Shown here in pieces: positions 43,985 to 53,975 of a DNA stretch of 64,000 nucleotides. The DNA comes from Candidatus Marinamargulisbacteria bacterium SCGC AG-343-D04. Its GTDB lineage: Bacteria > Margulisbacteria > Marinamargulisbacteria > GCA-2716485 > GCA-002719695. The notes below the pieces were generated by a model that saw nothing but the letters and a program-made list of their open reading frames with translations, ran no database searches and was not told the origin of the DNA. Each line of letters opens with the position of its first letter. Position 1 is the first letter of the stretch. Position numbers and translations under genes: made by a program. The stretch lies in the NCBI GenBank assembly GCA_003265885.1, contig QFBQ01000003.1:1-64000 (forward strand), given 5' to 3'.

Positions 43985-44685
43985 AAAAAGAATTAACATT
44001 AGAAGAGTTTGTAAGTTCTCAATCACGATTTTCTCGTAGAGATTTGCTAGGCTTTATTAAGGAAAAGAAAGTGTTTGTAAATGGACAGTGTGTGGATGCG
44101 TTAAAAATGAAAATTAATTCTAAAAAAGATATAGTGAAGGTTGATGGGGAGCGTATAGAGTATAGATTTGGCTATTTGTATTATAAGTTCTATAAACCTA
44201 AGGGGATGTTGTCTACGATGGATGATCCGACACAACGTGGATGTATAGGAGATGTTATTCGACGGTCAAAGATGCCTTTATTTCCTGTCGGTAGATTAGA
44301 TAGACTTACGACGGGGCTTATTTTTTTGACAAATGATGGTGATTTTTCTCATCAGCTTATGCATCCTTCTAAAAAAGTTATTAAAGGATATCGATTAACC
44401 TTGGATGAAAAACTATCAAAAAATGATTATAAACGTTTAGAGATGGGCGTGATATTAGAAGATGGGCCTGCTCGGTTTTTATCTATAGAAATACTGTCAG
44501 ATCTAGAATATACGGTAACTATTTCAGAAGGAAGAAACCGTATTATTCGTCGCATTTTTTCTCATTTAGGGTATGATGTTAAATCGTTGAAGAGGCAGAA
44601 AATTGGTAATATTGATTTAAAAGGAATGAAATTGAAGGATCTTAAGCCCTTAACTAAAAAAGAAATAAATCAGTTGATTTCATAA
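43981..44685 (+). CDS. RsuA/RluB/RluF-family rRNA pseudouridine synthase
   Basis: A 234-residue enzyme with an N-terminal S4 RNA-binding domain (SRRDLLGFIKEKKVFVNGQ) and the catalytic domain: YKFYKPKGMLSTMDDP, VGRLDRLTTGLIFLTNDGD with the nucleophile Asp107, and EGRNRIIRRIFSHLGY. It converts a uridine of 16S or 23S rRNA to pseudouridine. Which site cannot be told from sequence alone. It ends the lptA-like to lptC-like run; a promoter for tRNA-Met follows. Confidence 0.9.
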   Translation: MKKELTLEEFVSSQSRFSRRDLLGFIKEKKVFVNGQCVDALKMKINSKKDIVKVDGERIEYRFGYLYYKFYKPKGMLSTMDDPTQRGCIGDVIRRSKMPLFPVGRLDRLTTGLIFLTNDGDFSHQLMHPSKKVIKGYRLTLDEKLSKNDYKRLEMGVILEDGPARFLSIEILSDLEYTVTISEGRNRIIRRIFSHLGYDVKSLKRQKIGNIDLKGMKLKDLKPLTKKEINQLIS

Positions 44686-44705
44686 TCAGATAGGATTGAT
44701 TTTTG

Positions 44706-44734
44706 TTGACATGAGCACGTGTTTTGATTACATT
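44706..44734 (+). promoter_or_regulatory. Promoter of the tRNA-Met gene (and possibly the UPF0182 gene)
   Basis: A perfect TTGACA (44706-44711) followed after exactly 17 bp by TACATT (44729-44734), placing the start near 44741, about 58 nt upstream of the mature tRNA. The downstream membrane-protein gene begins 18 nt after the tRNA, with no separate promoter visible, so both may be read from here. Confidence 0.7.
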
Positions 44735-44798
44735 ACTTTCTTGAGATTATGTGAATCATACATGTTTTAATTGAGGTGTTATTTCACAGGTTTTATTT

Positions 44799-44875
44799 GG
44801 CGGAGTAGCTCAGTTGGTTAGAGCGCACGGCTCATACCCGTGTTGTCACTGGTTCGAATCCAGTCTCCGCTACCA
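44799..44875 (+). tRNA. tRNA-Met (CAT anticodon), elongator or Ile2 type
   Basis: A 77-nt gene with acceptor GGCGGAG/CTCCGCT (first pair G-U), discriminator A and encoded CCA. D-loop GTTGGTTAGAGC, anticodon stem CACGG/CCGTG with loop CTCATAC (anticodon CAT), and T-arm CTGGTTCGAATCCAG. It lacks the three G-C pairs in the anticodon stem and the unpaired first base of an initiator. It may read AUG, or AUA if its C34 is changed to lysidine. Confidence 0.93.
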
Positions 44876-44893
44876 AAAAAAAGGGGTAATAAT

Positions 44894-47665
44894 ATGATTA
44901 AACGTTTTCGTTCTTTACTAGTAATAGCTGCTTTTCTTTTTGTTTCTTTCCTTGTGGTTACGAAGTTGTATCCAGATTATTTGTGGTTTGATTCATTGAA
45001 GTATGTTTCGGTATGGTTGTTTAGAGTTAAGGCAGAGTTTGTTACCTGGTTTATTTTTACGGTTTTAGCGTTTGCGTGGCTTTCTTTGAATGTTTATTTT
45101 GCGAATAGAAATAGCACTCTTTCGTCTTCAGCGTCTAATTTTAATATTCAGACACCTTTTTCTTTTTTGAATAAACTAATTACACAATTAAAGGCTTCTT
45201 TTGATCAAACTCAACAGGCTAGAGCAGTTACTCAGGATGCCTATGGTTTATTAATTAAAGGGGCAGTGGTAGGGTTATCAGTTTTGTTTGGATTATCAGC
45301 CAAGACATGGTGGGAAGAGTTATATTTATATTTAAATCAACAGCCTTATGGATTAGTTGAGCCCTTGTTTCATAAAGATGTTTCGTTTTATTTGTTTTCT
45401 TTGCCTCTTTTTAACCATATTCAAAATTGGTTTGTGGGATTGTTTGTTGTGTCGTTGATATTTGTGGGCTGGATTTATTTTTCTAGAAATATTTTGTTAG
45501 TCTTTTTCTCTAAAGAACGGGAATTTAGTGCGATTAAGAAGCATCTCATATTTTTGTTGTCCATCACGTTTTTGCTGTTTTCTCTTGGAACATGGTTGGG
45601 GATGTTTGACCTTGTTTTTTCTAAGGGAGGGGTTGTGTTTGGAGCGGCCTATACGGATGTGAATATTATTTTACCTGTTAAAAAGTTATTGATGGTGCTG
45701 TTTTTTCTTGAGGCTATCTTTATTTTATTTTTAGTTAGTAGACCTTTGTTTAAGTTGCCTTATATTTTACTGGTTTTGATTTTTGTGTTGAACTTTTTTG
45801 GATTAAAAATGATTCCTAATATTGTCCAAAATTATATTGTATCTCCAAATGAATTGGTTAAAGAGAAATCTTTTATAGATACAAATATACATTTTACTCG
45901 TGAGGCATATGGACTTACAAATATTGAAGAGGTTTATTTTCCTGCTACACATGAACTGACATATCAAGATATACAAGAAAATAATACGATTGTAGACAAT
46001 ATTCGTTTGTGGAATCAGGAGCCTTTGAAACAAACGTTTAGTCAGTTGCAAGAAATTCGACTGTATTATGAGTTTGGGTCTGTGGATGTGGATCGATATA
46101 CCATTAATGGGAAGCCACAGCAGGTGATGTTATCTGCGAGAGAATTAGATAGTTCACAATTAACGACTCAAGCTCAGACCTGGACGAATAGACACTTGGT
46201 ATATACACATGGATATGGTCTTTGTATGACGCCAGTGAATAAAGTTACTGAAGATGGTTTGCCAGAGTTTTTTGTCAAAGATTTACCTCCACAGTATCAT
46301 GAAGATTTAAAAGTTACTCATCCTGCTATTTATTTTGGTGAAAAAACAGTGGATTATGTTGTGGTTAATACAGAGCAGAAAGAGTTTGATTATCCGAAAG
46401 GAGATTCGAATGTGTATACCCGTTATGAAGGATCTGGAGGAATTCCTTTTGATTCTTTGTTAACGAGATTGTTATATTCGTTTAAGTTTTCAGATTTTAA
46501 ATTGTTTTTCTCGTCTTTGTTTACCTCAGATTCTCGATTAATGTATGATCGAACTATTTCTTTGATTTCTAGACGAATTGCGCCATTTTTAGTGTTTGAT
46601 AAGGATCCTTATATTGTTTTGACGGATGAAGGGCGTTTGAAGTGGGTTCAAGATGCTTATACATTGTCGAAAAACTTTCCTTATGCGGAGCCTTTTAATG
46701 GAGCTGTTAATTATATTAGAAACTCTGTGAAAGTAGTGATTGATGCTTATGATGGGACCGTAGATTTTTATTTGATGGATGAAAAAGATCCTATTATTAA
46801 TGCTTATGCAGGGATTTATAAAGATTTGTTTAAACCCTTAAATGAAATGCCAGAGTCTATTAAGAAGCATGTTCGGTATCCTAAAGATTTATTTTCGGTT
46901 CAAGCATCGATTTTGAATACTTACCATATGACAGATTCCCAGGTTTTTTATAATAGAGAAGATTTATGGGAATTCCCTCAAGAGACCTATGAAGGTTCAG
47001 AAAAGACGATGTCTCCTTATTATTTGGTGACGAAGTTGCCAGGAGAAAAGAAGGAAAATTTTGTGTTAATGCTTCCGTTTACGCCTACGAATAAAAACAA
47101 TATGATTGCGTGGTTGGCGGTGTCTAGTGATTTGGATTCTTATGGACGTTTTACGGTATTAAAGTTGCCGAAAGAAAAAACCATTTATGGTCCTATGCAG
47201 ATAGAGTCACGTATTGATCAGCATACTGAGATTTCCAAAGATTTAACCTTGTGGGGACAGGTTGGATCGCGTGTTATTCGGGGAAATTTGATGATTATTC
47301 CAATTGAAGAATCGTTATTGTATGTAGAGCCTATTTATTTGCAAGCGACTCAAAGTAAATTGCCGGAGTTAAAGCGTGTGATTGTATCTTATGAGGATCG
47401 TATTGTGATGGCGAAGAACTTAACACTGGCTATTTTGGAGATATTTGGGATGGATAGCGCTCCGGATCCTGTTTCCATGGACGTGGGTGTGAAAACTTCT
47501 AAGAAAGGCTTTAAAACGACGAATGTAGATGATGTTATTCAGTTGTTTCAAGGTCTTAAGCAGCAATTAAAACAAGGGAAATGGGCTGCATTTGGTATGA
47601 CTATGGAAGAGTTAGATGCTGCGATTAGTTCGTTGAAGAGCCAGCAGAAGCAACAAAAGCCTTAA
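44894..47665 (+). CDS. UPF0182 family large membrane protein
   Basis: A 923-residue protein of the UPF0182 family, known from cyanobacteria, actinobacteria and firmicutes; its function is unknown. Residues 1-310 contain about seven membrane helices. The long external part contains family blocks such as YIVSPNELVKEKSFIDTNI, DNIRLWNQEPLKQTF, VYTHGYGLCMTPVN and GEKTVDYVVVNT. The C-terminus is helical and Gln/Lys-rich. I use the ATG at 44894, 18 bp after tRNA-Met with AGGGG in front; a longer frame to 44840 would run into the tRNA gene. Confidence 0.88.
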   Translation: MIKRFRSLLVIAAFLFVSFLVVTKLYPDYLWFDSLKYVSVWLFRVKAEFVTWFIFTVLAFAWLSLNVYFANRNSTLSSSASNFNIQTPFSFLNKLITQLKASFDQTQQARAVTQDAYGLLIKGAVVGLSVLFGLSAKTWWEELYLYLNQQPYGLVEPLFHKDVSFYLFSLPLFNHIQNWFVGLFVVSLIFVGWIYFSRNILLVFFSKEREFSAIKKHLIFLLSITFLLFSLGTWLGMFDLVFSKGGVVFGAAYTDVNIILPVKKLLMVLFFLEAIFILFLVSRPLFKLPYILLVLIFVLNFFGLKMIPNIVQNYIVSPNELVKEKSFIDTNIHFTREAYGLTNIEEVYFPATHELTYQDIQENNTIVDNIRLWNQEPLKQTFSQLQEIRLYYEFGSVDVDRYTINGKPQQVMLSARELDSSQLTTQAQTWTNRHLVYTHGYGLCMTPVNKVTEDGLPEFFVKDLPPQYHEDLKVTHPAIYFGEKTVDYVVVNTEQKEFDYPKGDSNVYTRYEGSGGIPFDSLLTRLLYSFKFSDFKLFFSSLFTSDSRLMYDRTISLISRRIAPFLVFDKDPYIVLTDEGRLKWVQDAYTLSKNFPYAEPFNGAVNYIRNSVKVVIDAYDGTVDFYLMDEKDPIINAYAGIYKDLFKPLNEMPESIKKHVRYPKDLFSVQASILNTYHMTDSQVFYNREDLWEFPQETYEGSEKTMSPYYLVTKLPGEKKENFVLMLPFTPTNKNNMIAWLAVSSDLDSYGRFTVLKLPKEKTIYGPMQIESRIDQHTEISKDLTLWGQVGSRVIRGNLMIIPIEESLLYVEPIYLQATQSKLPELKRVIVSYEDRIVMAKNLTLAILEIFGMDSAPDPVSMDVGVKTSKKGFKTTNVDDVIQLFQGLKQQLKQGKWAAFGMTMEELDAAISSLKSQQKQQKP

Positions 47666-47946
47666 TTATAACTAAATCGTAGTTCAATCGTGCGAACATC
47701 GAACTCTAAAATAACTTTGAATGTGTTGCAAGGTTTGTTTTGCTCAAATTGTTGAGGCAGTTTATTGTCTTTTTCAGGGAAGTGTTCGTTTAGTTCCATA
47801 TAGTGTTATACCCATTTTGTTGGGGTTTTTAAACGTAAATAATGAGGATTTCTTTTAAACGATGAATAGAAAAACTACTTAATGTTTAATATTTTTAGTA
47901 CAATGGTATGAGTAATCTATATATCTATTATTATTTGAGGTGACTT
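47666..47946. other. 281-bp intergenic region before the fad operon
   Basis: This is the longest gap in the window. A weak terminator-like hairpin (ACCC/GGGGT with a short T-run near 47812-47830) could end the UPF0182 transcript. AT-rich boxes near 47880-47930 could form the fad promoter, but none is convincing. I see no regulator-binding palindrome and no small gene. Confidence 0.4.
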
Positions 47947-49236
47947 TTGAAAGAAAGAGTAGCTATTTTGTTTGGGAAACGTTCGCCTTTTGTTAAGGCG
48001 GGGTCTTTGTTTTCTTCTATTTCTGCAGATGATTTGGGTGCAAGGGTTCTTAGAACGGTGTTGTTGCAGTCGTCGACTAATGCAGCAGATATTGATGAAG
48101 TCATTATAGGAAATGTAGCGCAGCCTTCTAATGCGGCTAATATTTCGAGAGTTATAGCGTTGAAAGCGGGTATTCCGGATCATGTTCCGGCTTATTCGGT
48201 TCAGAGGAATTGTGCGTCGGGGATGGAATCTGTTTCTTCTGGGATTAATAAACTGTTGGCTGATCAGGCCGCTACGATTGTTGCAGGTGGGGCAGAGTCG
48301 ATGACAAATATTCCTTTTTTGTTTAAGCCTGAAATGAAACGGTTTTTTGAACGTTTGATGAGGGCTCGAAAGCCTTTGGATAAAGCCAAGGTGTTCATGT
48401 CTTTTAAGTTTTCACATTTAATGCCTGTTATTGGGTTAGTAGATGGATTAACGGATCCCGTTTGTGGACAGATTATGGGAACTACGGCAGAAAACTTAGC
48501 AAAAGAGTTTAAGATTTTACGTTCAGAGCAAGATGAATATGCATTAGCTAGTCATCAAAAAGCATGTGATGCTATGAATAGAGGCGTGTTTCGTGAAGAA
48601 TGTGTATCTATTGATGTATCACCCCGCTATGATCAGATTTGTGAGGATGATATTGGTCCAAGGGAGGACCAGACGATAGAGGCCTTGCAGAAATTGAGAC
48701 CTTATTTTGATAGACATAATGGAACTGTTACAGTAGGGAACGCCTGTTCGATTACAGATGGGTCGGCAATGCTTATTTTAAAACGAGAGTCTGAGGTTAA
48801 GCGTTTGGGGTTAGAGCCTTTGGGGTATATTTCAGGGTATGATTATGCAGGATTAGAGCCTCATCGAATGGGATTAGGGCCTGTGTATGCTACCGCTAAA
48901 CTGTTTAAGAAAATGGGGATGACCTTGAAAGATATAGACTTGATCGAGATGAATGAGGCCTTTGCAGCCCAGATTATTGCCAATGTAAGAGCGTTTGAGT
49001 CTGATTCTTTTGCAAAAGAATATTTAGGTCAAGATAAGGCTGTTGGGGAGATTAATCCTGATATTTTTAATGTGAACGGAGGAGCTATTGCATTGGGGCA
49101 TCCAGTGGGAGTGACGGGAACGCGCTTGATATTGACTTTGTTAATGGAGCTGAGACGTCGAAAATTAAATAGAGGTTTAGCGACACTTTGTGTTGGGGGT
49201 GGTCAAGGTGGATCGTTTATTGTGGAGGTTAATTAG
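47947..49236 (+). CDS. fadI: Acetyl-CoA acyltransferase (3-ketoacyl-CoA thiolase), FadI-like
   Basis: Thiolase of fatty-acid beta-oxidation, 429 residues. The acylated cysteine is Cys89 in QRNCASGMES. The C-terminal active-site blocks are EMNEAFAAQ, GGAIALGHPVGVTGTRL and CVGGGQGGSF. The frame starts at TTG 47947 after GAGGTG; it is the only sensible start that keeps the N-terminal strand (VAILFGKRSPF). It heads a three-gene operon with fadJ- and fadE-like genes, so it acts in degradation. Confidence 0.92.
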   Translation: MKERVAILFGKRSPFVKAGSLFSSISADDLGARVLRTVLLQSSTNAADIDEVIIGNVAQPSNAANISRVIALKAGIPDHVPAYSVQRNCASGMESVSSGINKLLADQAATIVAGGAESMTNIPFLFKPEMKRFFERLMRARKPLDKAKVFMSFKFSHLMPVIGLVDGLTDPVCGQIMGTTAENLAKEFKILRSEQDEYALASHQKACDAMNRGVFREECVSIDVSPRYDQICEDDIGPREDQTIEALQKLRPYFDRHNGTVTVGNACSITDGSAMLILKRESEVKRLGLEPLGYISGYDYAGLEPHRMGLGPVYATAKLFKKMGMTLKDIDLIEMNEAFAAQIIANVRAFESDSFAKEYLGQDKAVGEINPDIFNVNGGAIALGHPVGVTGTRLILTLLMELRRRKLNRGLATLCVGGGQGGSFIVEVN

Positions 49237-49239
49237 CAA

Positions 49240-51369
49240 ATGTTAACTCTTGAAAAACGTGATTCTATTGCTTATTTAGTGTTTGATAATCCAGAGAGTA
49301 AAGTGAATACCTTGACGATGGATACGATGAAGCAGTTATCTGGATATTTGGATGATATTTCTAATGATTCTTCGATAACATGTTGCGTAATCAGAAGTCT
49401 TAAAGAAGATATCTTCATTGCGGGTGCTGATATTTCTGAAATTCAGTCGATTTCGACTAAAGAAGAAGCTTATCAACTCGTTCGTAAGGGACAAGCGGTA
49501 TTAGATAAATTAGAAAATTTGAAAATTCCTTCGATTGCCTTGATTAATGGTGCTTGTTTAGGAGGAGGGTGTGAATTAGCTTTGGCATGTCGTTATCGCC
49601 TTGCCACTTTACATCCCAAAACACAGATAGGGTTACCGGAAGTGAATTTAGGAATTATTCCTGGATTTGGTGGAACACAACGATTACCTCGACTGGTTGG
49701 ATTACCGGAAGCTTTATCTCTAATTTTACCGGGGAAAGCTATTGATGGTAAAAAAGCTTTGAAATTAAGCTTAGTTGACGGATGTGTTCCTTTTGAGTTT
49801 ATGGATAAGTCCTTAGTAGATTTTATTAACATAGTTATTAAAAATCCAAGAAAAATTCTTAAAAACCGTCAGTCACGAAGATCAACATTTTTAAAACTTT
49901 TTGAAGGTTTTTTTCTTGTTAGATTGTTGATTTATCGTTTTTCAAGAAAAGCTTTATTAAGAAAAACTAGTGGTTTTTATCCTGCTCCCGAAAAAGCCTT
50001 GAAAGCGGTTGTTTCGGGTTTTGGAGTTTCGTTAAAGAGGGGGCTGAAGAAAGAGGCTAAATTATTTTCTGATTGTATAGAGACTGCGGTATTTAAAGAG
50101 TTATCTGGATTGTTTTTTAGTCAAGAAAAACAAAAGAAGTGTTACAGGAATAAAGATATTAAGAGCGTTCAAATTACGCAAGCGGCTATTATTGGCGCAG
50201 GGTTGATGGGAAGTGGAATTGCATGGTCGTTAAGCTATAGAAATATTCCTGTAATTTTGAAAGATATAAAATCAGCATATCTTCTTAAGGGTTTACAATC
50301 TATTAATAAGATCTTTCATCAATTAAAAAAAATTAGACGTATTAATCAAAGAGATGTTTCATTGGGAATGCATCGTATTATTCCACAAATAAATTATGAA
50401 GGCTTTCATAATGTTGATTTAGTGGTTGAAGCAGCTTTAGAGGATATAGATTTGAAGAAGACTGTGTATAAAGAATTAGAGAAAGTTGTGTCTAAAGAGT
50501 GTATTATTGCAACGAATACGTCGTCTTTATCGGTTGATGAACTATCATCATCTTTAAAAAATCCTAAACGATTTGTAGGGTTACATTTTTTTAGTCCAGT
50601 CAATCGTATGCCTTTAGTTGAAATTATTCCTACTAAAAAGACATCTCCAGAGACTATTCAAACGATGGTTGATCTTGTTAGAAAGATGAAAAAAACTCCC
50701 GTTGTAGTTAAGAATTGTCCAGGGTTTTTGGTTAACAGAGTATTATTGCCTTATATAAATGAAGCTATGTATTGTGTTTTAGATGGTGCCGGTATTTCAT
50801 CTGTTGATTCATTGGCACGCAAATTTGGGATGCCTATAGGCCCTCTTTCTTTAGCGGATGAGGTTGGCTTAGATGTTGGGTTAAAGGTTTTAGAGGTACT
50901 AGAATGTGGGTATGGTAAACGTATGGAGGTTTCTATTGAAATTAAACAACTTTACCAAGAAGAGAAGTTTTTAGGAAAAAAATCTGGAGCGGGCTTTTAT
51001 TTATACGGTAAAGGAAAAAAAATTGAGAATCCAGTAATAAAAAAGTTATCGAAAGAGGCGTCTAATAATAGAGACTTAAAATATGAAATTATGGATCGGT
51101 GTTTGTTTATTATGATTAACGAAGCTGCTAGATGTTTGGATGAAGGTATTGTAACTGATGCGAGGGAGTTAGATTTAGCCATGATAATGGGGACAGGTTT
51201 TCCTCCTTTCAGAGGTGGTCTGTGCCGATATGCAGATAATATTGGGTTGGATAGGGTTGTTGAACGTTTAAAATGCTTTTCTGCTGAATTAGGAGAGCGT
51301 TTTGAGCCATGTGATTACTTACTTCGTCTTGCTGCAGATAAAGAATTATTTTATAAAAGGGAGGAATAA
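49240..51369 (+). CDS. fadJ: Enoyl-CoA hydratase / 3-hydroxyacyl-CoA dehydrogenase (FadJ-like)
   Basis: A 709-residue bifunctional beta-oxidation enzyme. Residues 1-190 are an enoyl-CoA hydratase (GADISEIQ, INGACLGGGCELALACRYR in part, LPEVNLGIIPGFGGTQR with the catalytic glutamates). A linker follows, then from about 310 the NAD-binding dehydrogenase (IIGAGLMGSGIAWSL, NTSSLSVDEL, GLHFFSPVNRMPLVEI, then NCPGFLVNRVLLPY). Length and order match FadB/FadJ. The 3-bp gap to the thiolase gene points to one transcript and perhaps one complex. Confidence 0.94.
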   Translation: MLTLEKRDSIAYLVFDNPESKVNTLTMDTMKQLSGYLDDISNDSSITCCVIRSLKEDIFIAGADISEIQSISTKEEAYQLVRKGQAVLDKLENLKIPSIALINGACLGGGCELALACRYRLATLHPKTQIGLPEVNLGIIPGFGGTQRLPRLVGLPEALSLILPGKAIDGKKALKLSLVDGCVPFEFMDKSLVDFINIVIKNPRKILKNRQSRRSTFLKLFEGFFLVRLLIYRFSRKALLRKTSGFYPAPEKALKAVVSGFGVSLKRGLKKEAKLFSDCIETAVFKELSGLFFSQEKQKKCYRNKDIKSVQITQAAIIGAGLMGSGIAWSLSYRNIPVILKDIKSAYLLKGLQSINKIFHQLKKIRRINQRDVSLGMHRIIPQINYEGFHNVDLVVEAALEDIDLKKTVYKELEKVVSKECIIATNTSSLSVDELSSSLKNPKRFVGLHFFSPVNRMPLVEIIPTKKTSPETIQTMVDLVRKMKKTPVVVKNCPGFLVNRVLLPYINEAMYCVLDGAGISSVDSLARKFGMPIGPLSLADEVGLDVGLKVLEVLECGYGKRMEVSIEIKQLYQEEKFLGKKSGAGFYLYGKGKKIENPVIKKLSKEASNNRDLKYEIMDRCLFIMINEAARCLDEGIVTDARELDLAMIMGTGFPPFRGGLCRYADNIGLDRVVERLKCFSAELGERFEPCDYLLRLAADKELFYKREE

Positions 51370-51375
51370 GAAAAA

Positions 51376-53781
51376 ATGTTTTTTTTACAAACGTTGTCAT
51401 TATCGACATTAATAGTTTTGGGAGTGGGAGTCTTTGGTTTTCTTATTTATCATGGGGTTTCTTTTTGGTTTATTTCCGCACTTATTATGCTTTCCATTTA
51501 TAGTCTAGGAGGATCTTCCACGTTATTGGGGATTGTATTTGCGGGATTATTACTCTTAAATCTGTCTATAATTAGGCGTTATATTTTAAGTTTTCCTATA
51601 TACGTAACGTTAAAAGCCTTAAAGTTTTTACCTACTATTTCTCAAACAGAGAAAGAGGCTATTGAGGCGGGTACAGTGTGGATGGATGCAGAATTATTTT
51701 CAGGATATCCTGATTTTAAAAAGATTTTGGCTCAATCCTACCCCCGTTTACAGTCCGAAGAGGAACAGTTTTTAGAAGGGCCTACAGAAGAGTTATGTAA
51801 ATTGGTTAAGGATTGGGAGGTTTATCAAAATCGTGATTTTCCTCAAGAGGTTTGGGATTATTTTAAAAAAGAGAAGTTTTTTGGCTTAATTATTCCAAAA
51901 GAGTATGGTGGTCTTGGGTTTTCAGCATCTGGGAATAGCGCAATTATTGGTAAACTGGGGTCTCGTTCAGCTCCATTAGGTATCACCGTGATGGTTCCAA
52001 ATTCATTGGGACCAGCTGAATTGTTGGTTCATTATGGGACGCAGGCTCAGAAAGACTATTATTTGCCTCGTCTTGCTAATGGAGAAGAAATCCCATGTTT
52101 TGCATTAACAGAACCCAATGCAGGTTCTGACGCGGGAGCGATGACTTCTAGTGGAACAGTTTTTACTGGGGAAGATGGACAACCGTGGATTCGACTTAAT
52201 TGGAATAAGAGGTACATAACATTGGCAGCTAAGGCTACTCTTTTAGGTCTTGCGTTTAAACTATCTGACCCGGATCATATTTTAGGTGAAAAAGAAGATA
52301 TTGGTATTACCTGTGCATTAATTCCTGGTTCTACAAAAGGAGTTGTTGTAGGTAGACGTCATGATCCCTTGGGAGTTCCATTTTTTAACTGTCCAACTCA
52401 AGGAAAGGATGTAGAGGTCCCATTGAGTGCTGTTATTGGAGAAAGAGAAGGGCTTGGAAAAGGGTGGAAGATGTTGATGGAGTGTTTAGCTGCTGGGCGA
52501 GGTATTTCATTACCTGCAAATTGTTCGTCTGGGGCTAAAACCGTAGCAAGAGTGGTTGGTGCTTACTCTATGATTCGTAAACAATTTGGATTAGAAATAG
52601 GGAAGTTTGAAGGTATACAAGAGCAAATTTCAGAGATTTCTGGTATGAGTTATATTATGGAAGCCGCTCGAAAATATACTTGCGGAGGTATAGATCAAGG
52701 TGCTAAACCTGCTGTAGTAACTGCTTTGGCAAAATATCATTTTACAGAAATGTTTAGACAAGTTATTACGCGAGGGATGGATGTTGTTGGGGGAGCTGGA
52801 ATTTCATTAGGACCTAGAAATTTATTGGGGCACTCATTTATTGCGTCTCCTATTGGTGTTACAGTAGAAGGTGCAAATATTTTAACGAGAACTCTTATTA
52901 TTTTTGGCCAAGGGGCTATTAGATGTCATCCTTATATTTTAGATGAAATTCATGGAATAGAAGATAATGATATTGCTCGATTTGATAAAGGTTTTTGGGG
53001 ACATCAAGCTCATATTGTTCGTAATTTGGTAAGAATGACATTTTTGAATTTAACAAGGGGATTTCTTGTTATTCCGCCTCGATGGGATTCTACTGCAAGA
53101 TACTATCAAAAGTTAACCTGGGCATCTGCAAAGTTTGCGTGTTATTCAGATATTGCATTGATATTTTTTGGTGGAGGTTTGAAGATAAAAGAAAGAGTTA
53201 CAGCACGTTTTGGAGATGTTTTATCGTGGATGTATTTATCTTCAGCTGTCTTAAAACGTTTTGATACAGATGGTCGATTAAAGGAAGATATTCCTTTAAT
53301 GAAATGGTCTTTGCAATATGCATTTTCCAATATGCAGACGGCTTTTCAGGAACTTTGTTCTAATATGGGATTGCTGTTTTATATTTCAGGTTTAATAACA
53401 CGATTTAATCCCTTGGGCTCTTATCCGAAAGATAGTTTATCTGCAAAGGTCGCCAAATGTATTCAGAAACCTGGCCATCAACGAGATCGATTAACAGAAG
53501 GAATCTTTTTATCCGATGACTTGGAAGATGCTTTAGGTCGTTTAGATCACGCTTTTAAGGTTATTTCTTCAAGACAGTATTTATATAAAAAATTACAAGT
53601 AGCGATTAAGAAGCGTGTATTAACAAAGATGCCTATAAGGGAGTTAATTGATGCCGCTGTTAAGGAAGATGTTCTGACTAAGCAAGAAGCTCAAGAGCTT
53701 GTCGAAGCTGAAGATTTGCGTGACGATGTTGTAAAAGTAGATGATTTTTCACAAGATGAGTATATGCAGACATCAGTGTGA
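51376..53781 (+). CDS. fadE: Acyl-CoA dehydrogenase, FadE type
   Basis: The first enzyme of beta-oxidation, of the large (about 800-residue) FadE kind. Two hydrophobic helices at residues about 5-75 would anchor it to the membrane. The flavin dehydrogenase core follows: FFGLIIPKEYGGLGFSA, CFALTEPNAGSDAGAM, IPGSTKGVVVGRRHDPLG and VEGANILTRTLIIFGQGAIR. The C-terminal 200 residues belong to the FadE-specific domain. The gene starts 6 bp after fadJ. All three core steps of the cycle are in this one operon. Confidence 0.94.
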   Translation: MFFLQTLSLSTLIVLGVGVFGFLIYHGVSFWFISALIMLSIYSLGGSSTLLGIVFAGLLLLNLSIIRRYILSFPIYVTLKALKFLPTISQTEKEAIEAGTVWMDAELFSGYPDFKKILAQSYPRLQSEEEQFLEGPTEELCKLVKDWEVYQNRDFPQEVWDYFKKEKFFGLIIPKEYGGLGFSASGNSAIIGKLGSRSAPLGITVMVPNSLGPAELLVHYGTQAQKDYYLPRLANGEEIPCFALTEPNAGSDAGAMTSSGTVFTGEDGQPWIRLNWNKRYITLAAKATLLGLAFKLSDPDHILGEKEDIGITCALIPGSTKGVVVGRRHDPLGVPFFNCPTQGKDVEVPLSAVIGEREGLGKGWKMLMECLAAGRGISLPANCSSGAKTVARVVGAYSMIRKQFGLEIGKFEGIQEQISEISGMSYIMEAARKYTCGGIDQGAKPAVVTALAKYHFTEMFRQVITRGMDVVGGAGISLGPRNLLGHSFIASPIGVTVEGANILTRTLIIFGQGAIRCHPYILDEIHGIEDNDIARFDKGFWGHQAHIVRNLVRMTFLNLTRGFLVIPPRWDSTARYYQKLTWASAKFACYSDIALIFFGGGLKIKERVTARFGDVLSWMYLSSAVLKRFDTDGRLKEDIPLMKWSLQYAFSNMQTAFQELCSNMGLLFYISGLITRFNPLGSYPKDSLSAKVAKCIQKPGHQRDRLTEGIFLSDDLEDALGRLDHAFKVISSRQYLYKKLQVAIKKRVLTKMPIRELIDAAVKEDVLTKQEAQELVEAEDLRDDVVKVDDFSQDEYMQTSV

Positions 53782-53975
53782 TACTAATATAATATCTTAA
53801 ATTTTCTAGTTTTCTGAACAGATTTCAGTTTGTAATCGTAGAATTTTCTTTTTTTTGATTTATTAACACGTTAATTAATTAGATAATTTACAAAAAAGTC
53901 CTTTTCTTTTTTTTTATTTGGTGTATGATTGAAATAATTCTTTATAAAAAATATTAAGTAAAGGGGCTATATAAT
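53782..53975. other. AT-rich gap before the giant carboxylase gene
   Basis: This 194-bp gap separates fadE from the carboxylase gene. A TATGAT box about 50 nt before the ATG is the best -10 candidate, without a good -35. The carboxylase start has its own AGGGG ribosome site. No terminator hairpin is evident behind fadE, so read-through from the fad operon is possible. Confidence 0.35.

Noticed and set aside
44840..44893. Longer N-terminus for the UPF0182 protein
   Set aside because: It would translate the 3' half of tRNA-Met; the ATG at 44894 has AGGGG and a normal membrane-helix start.
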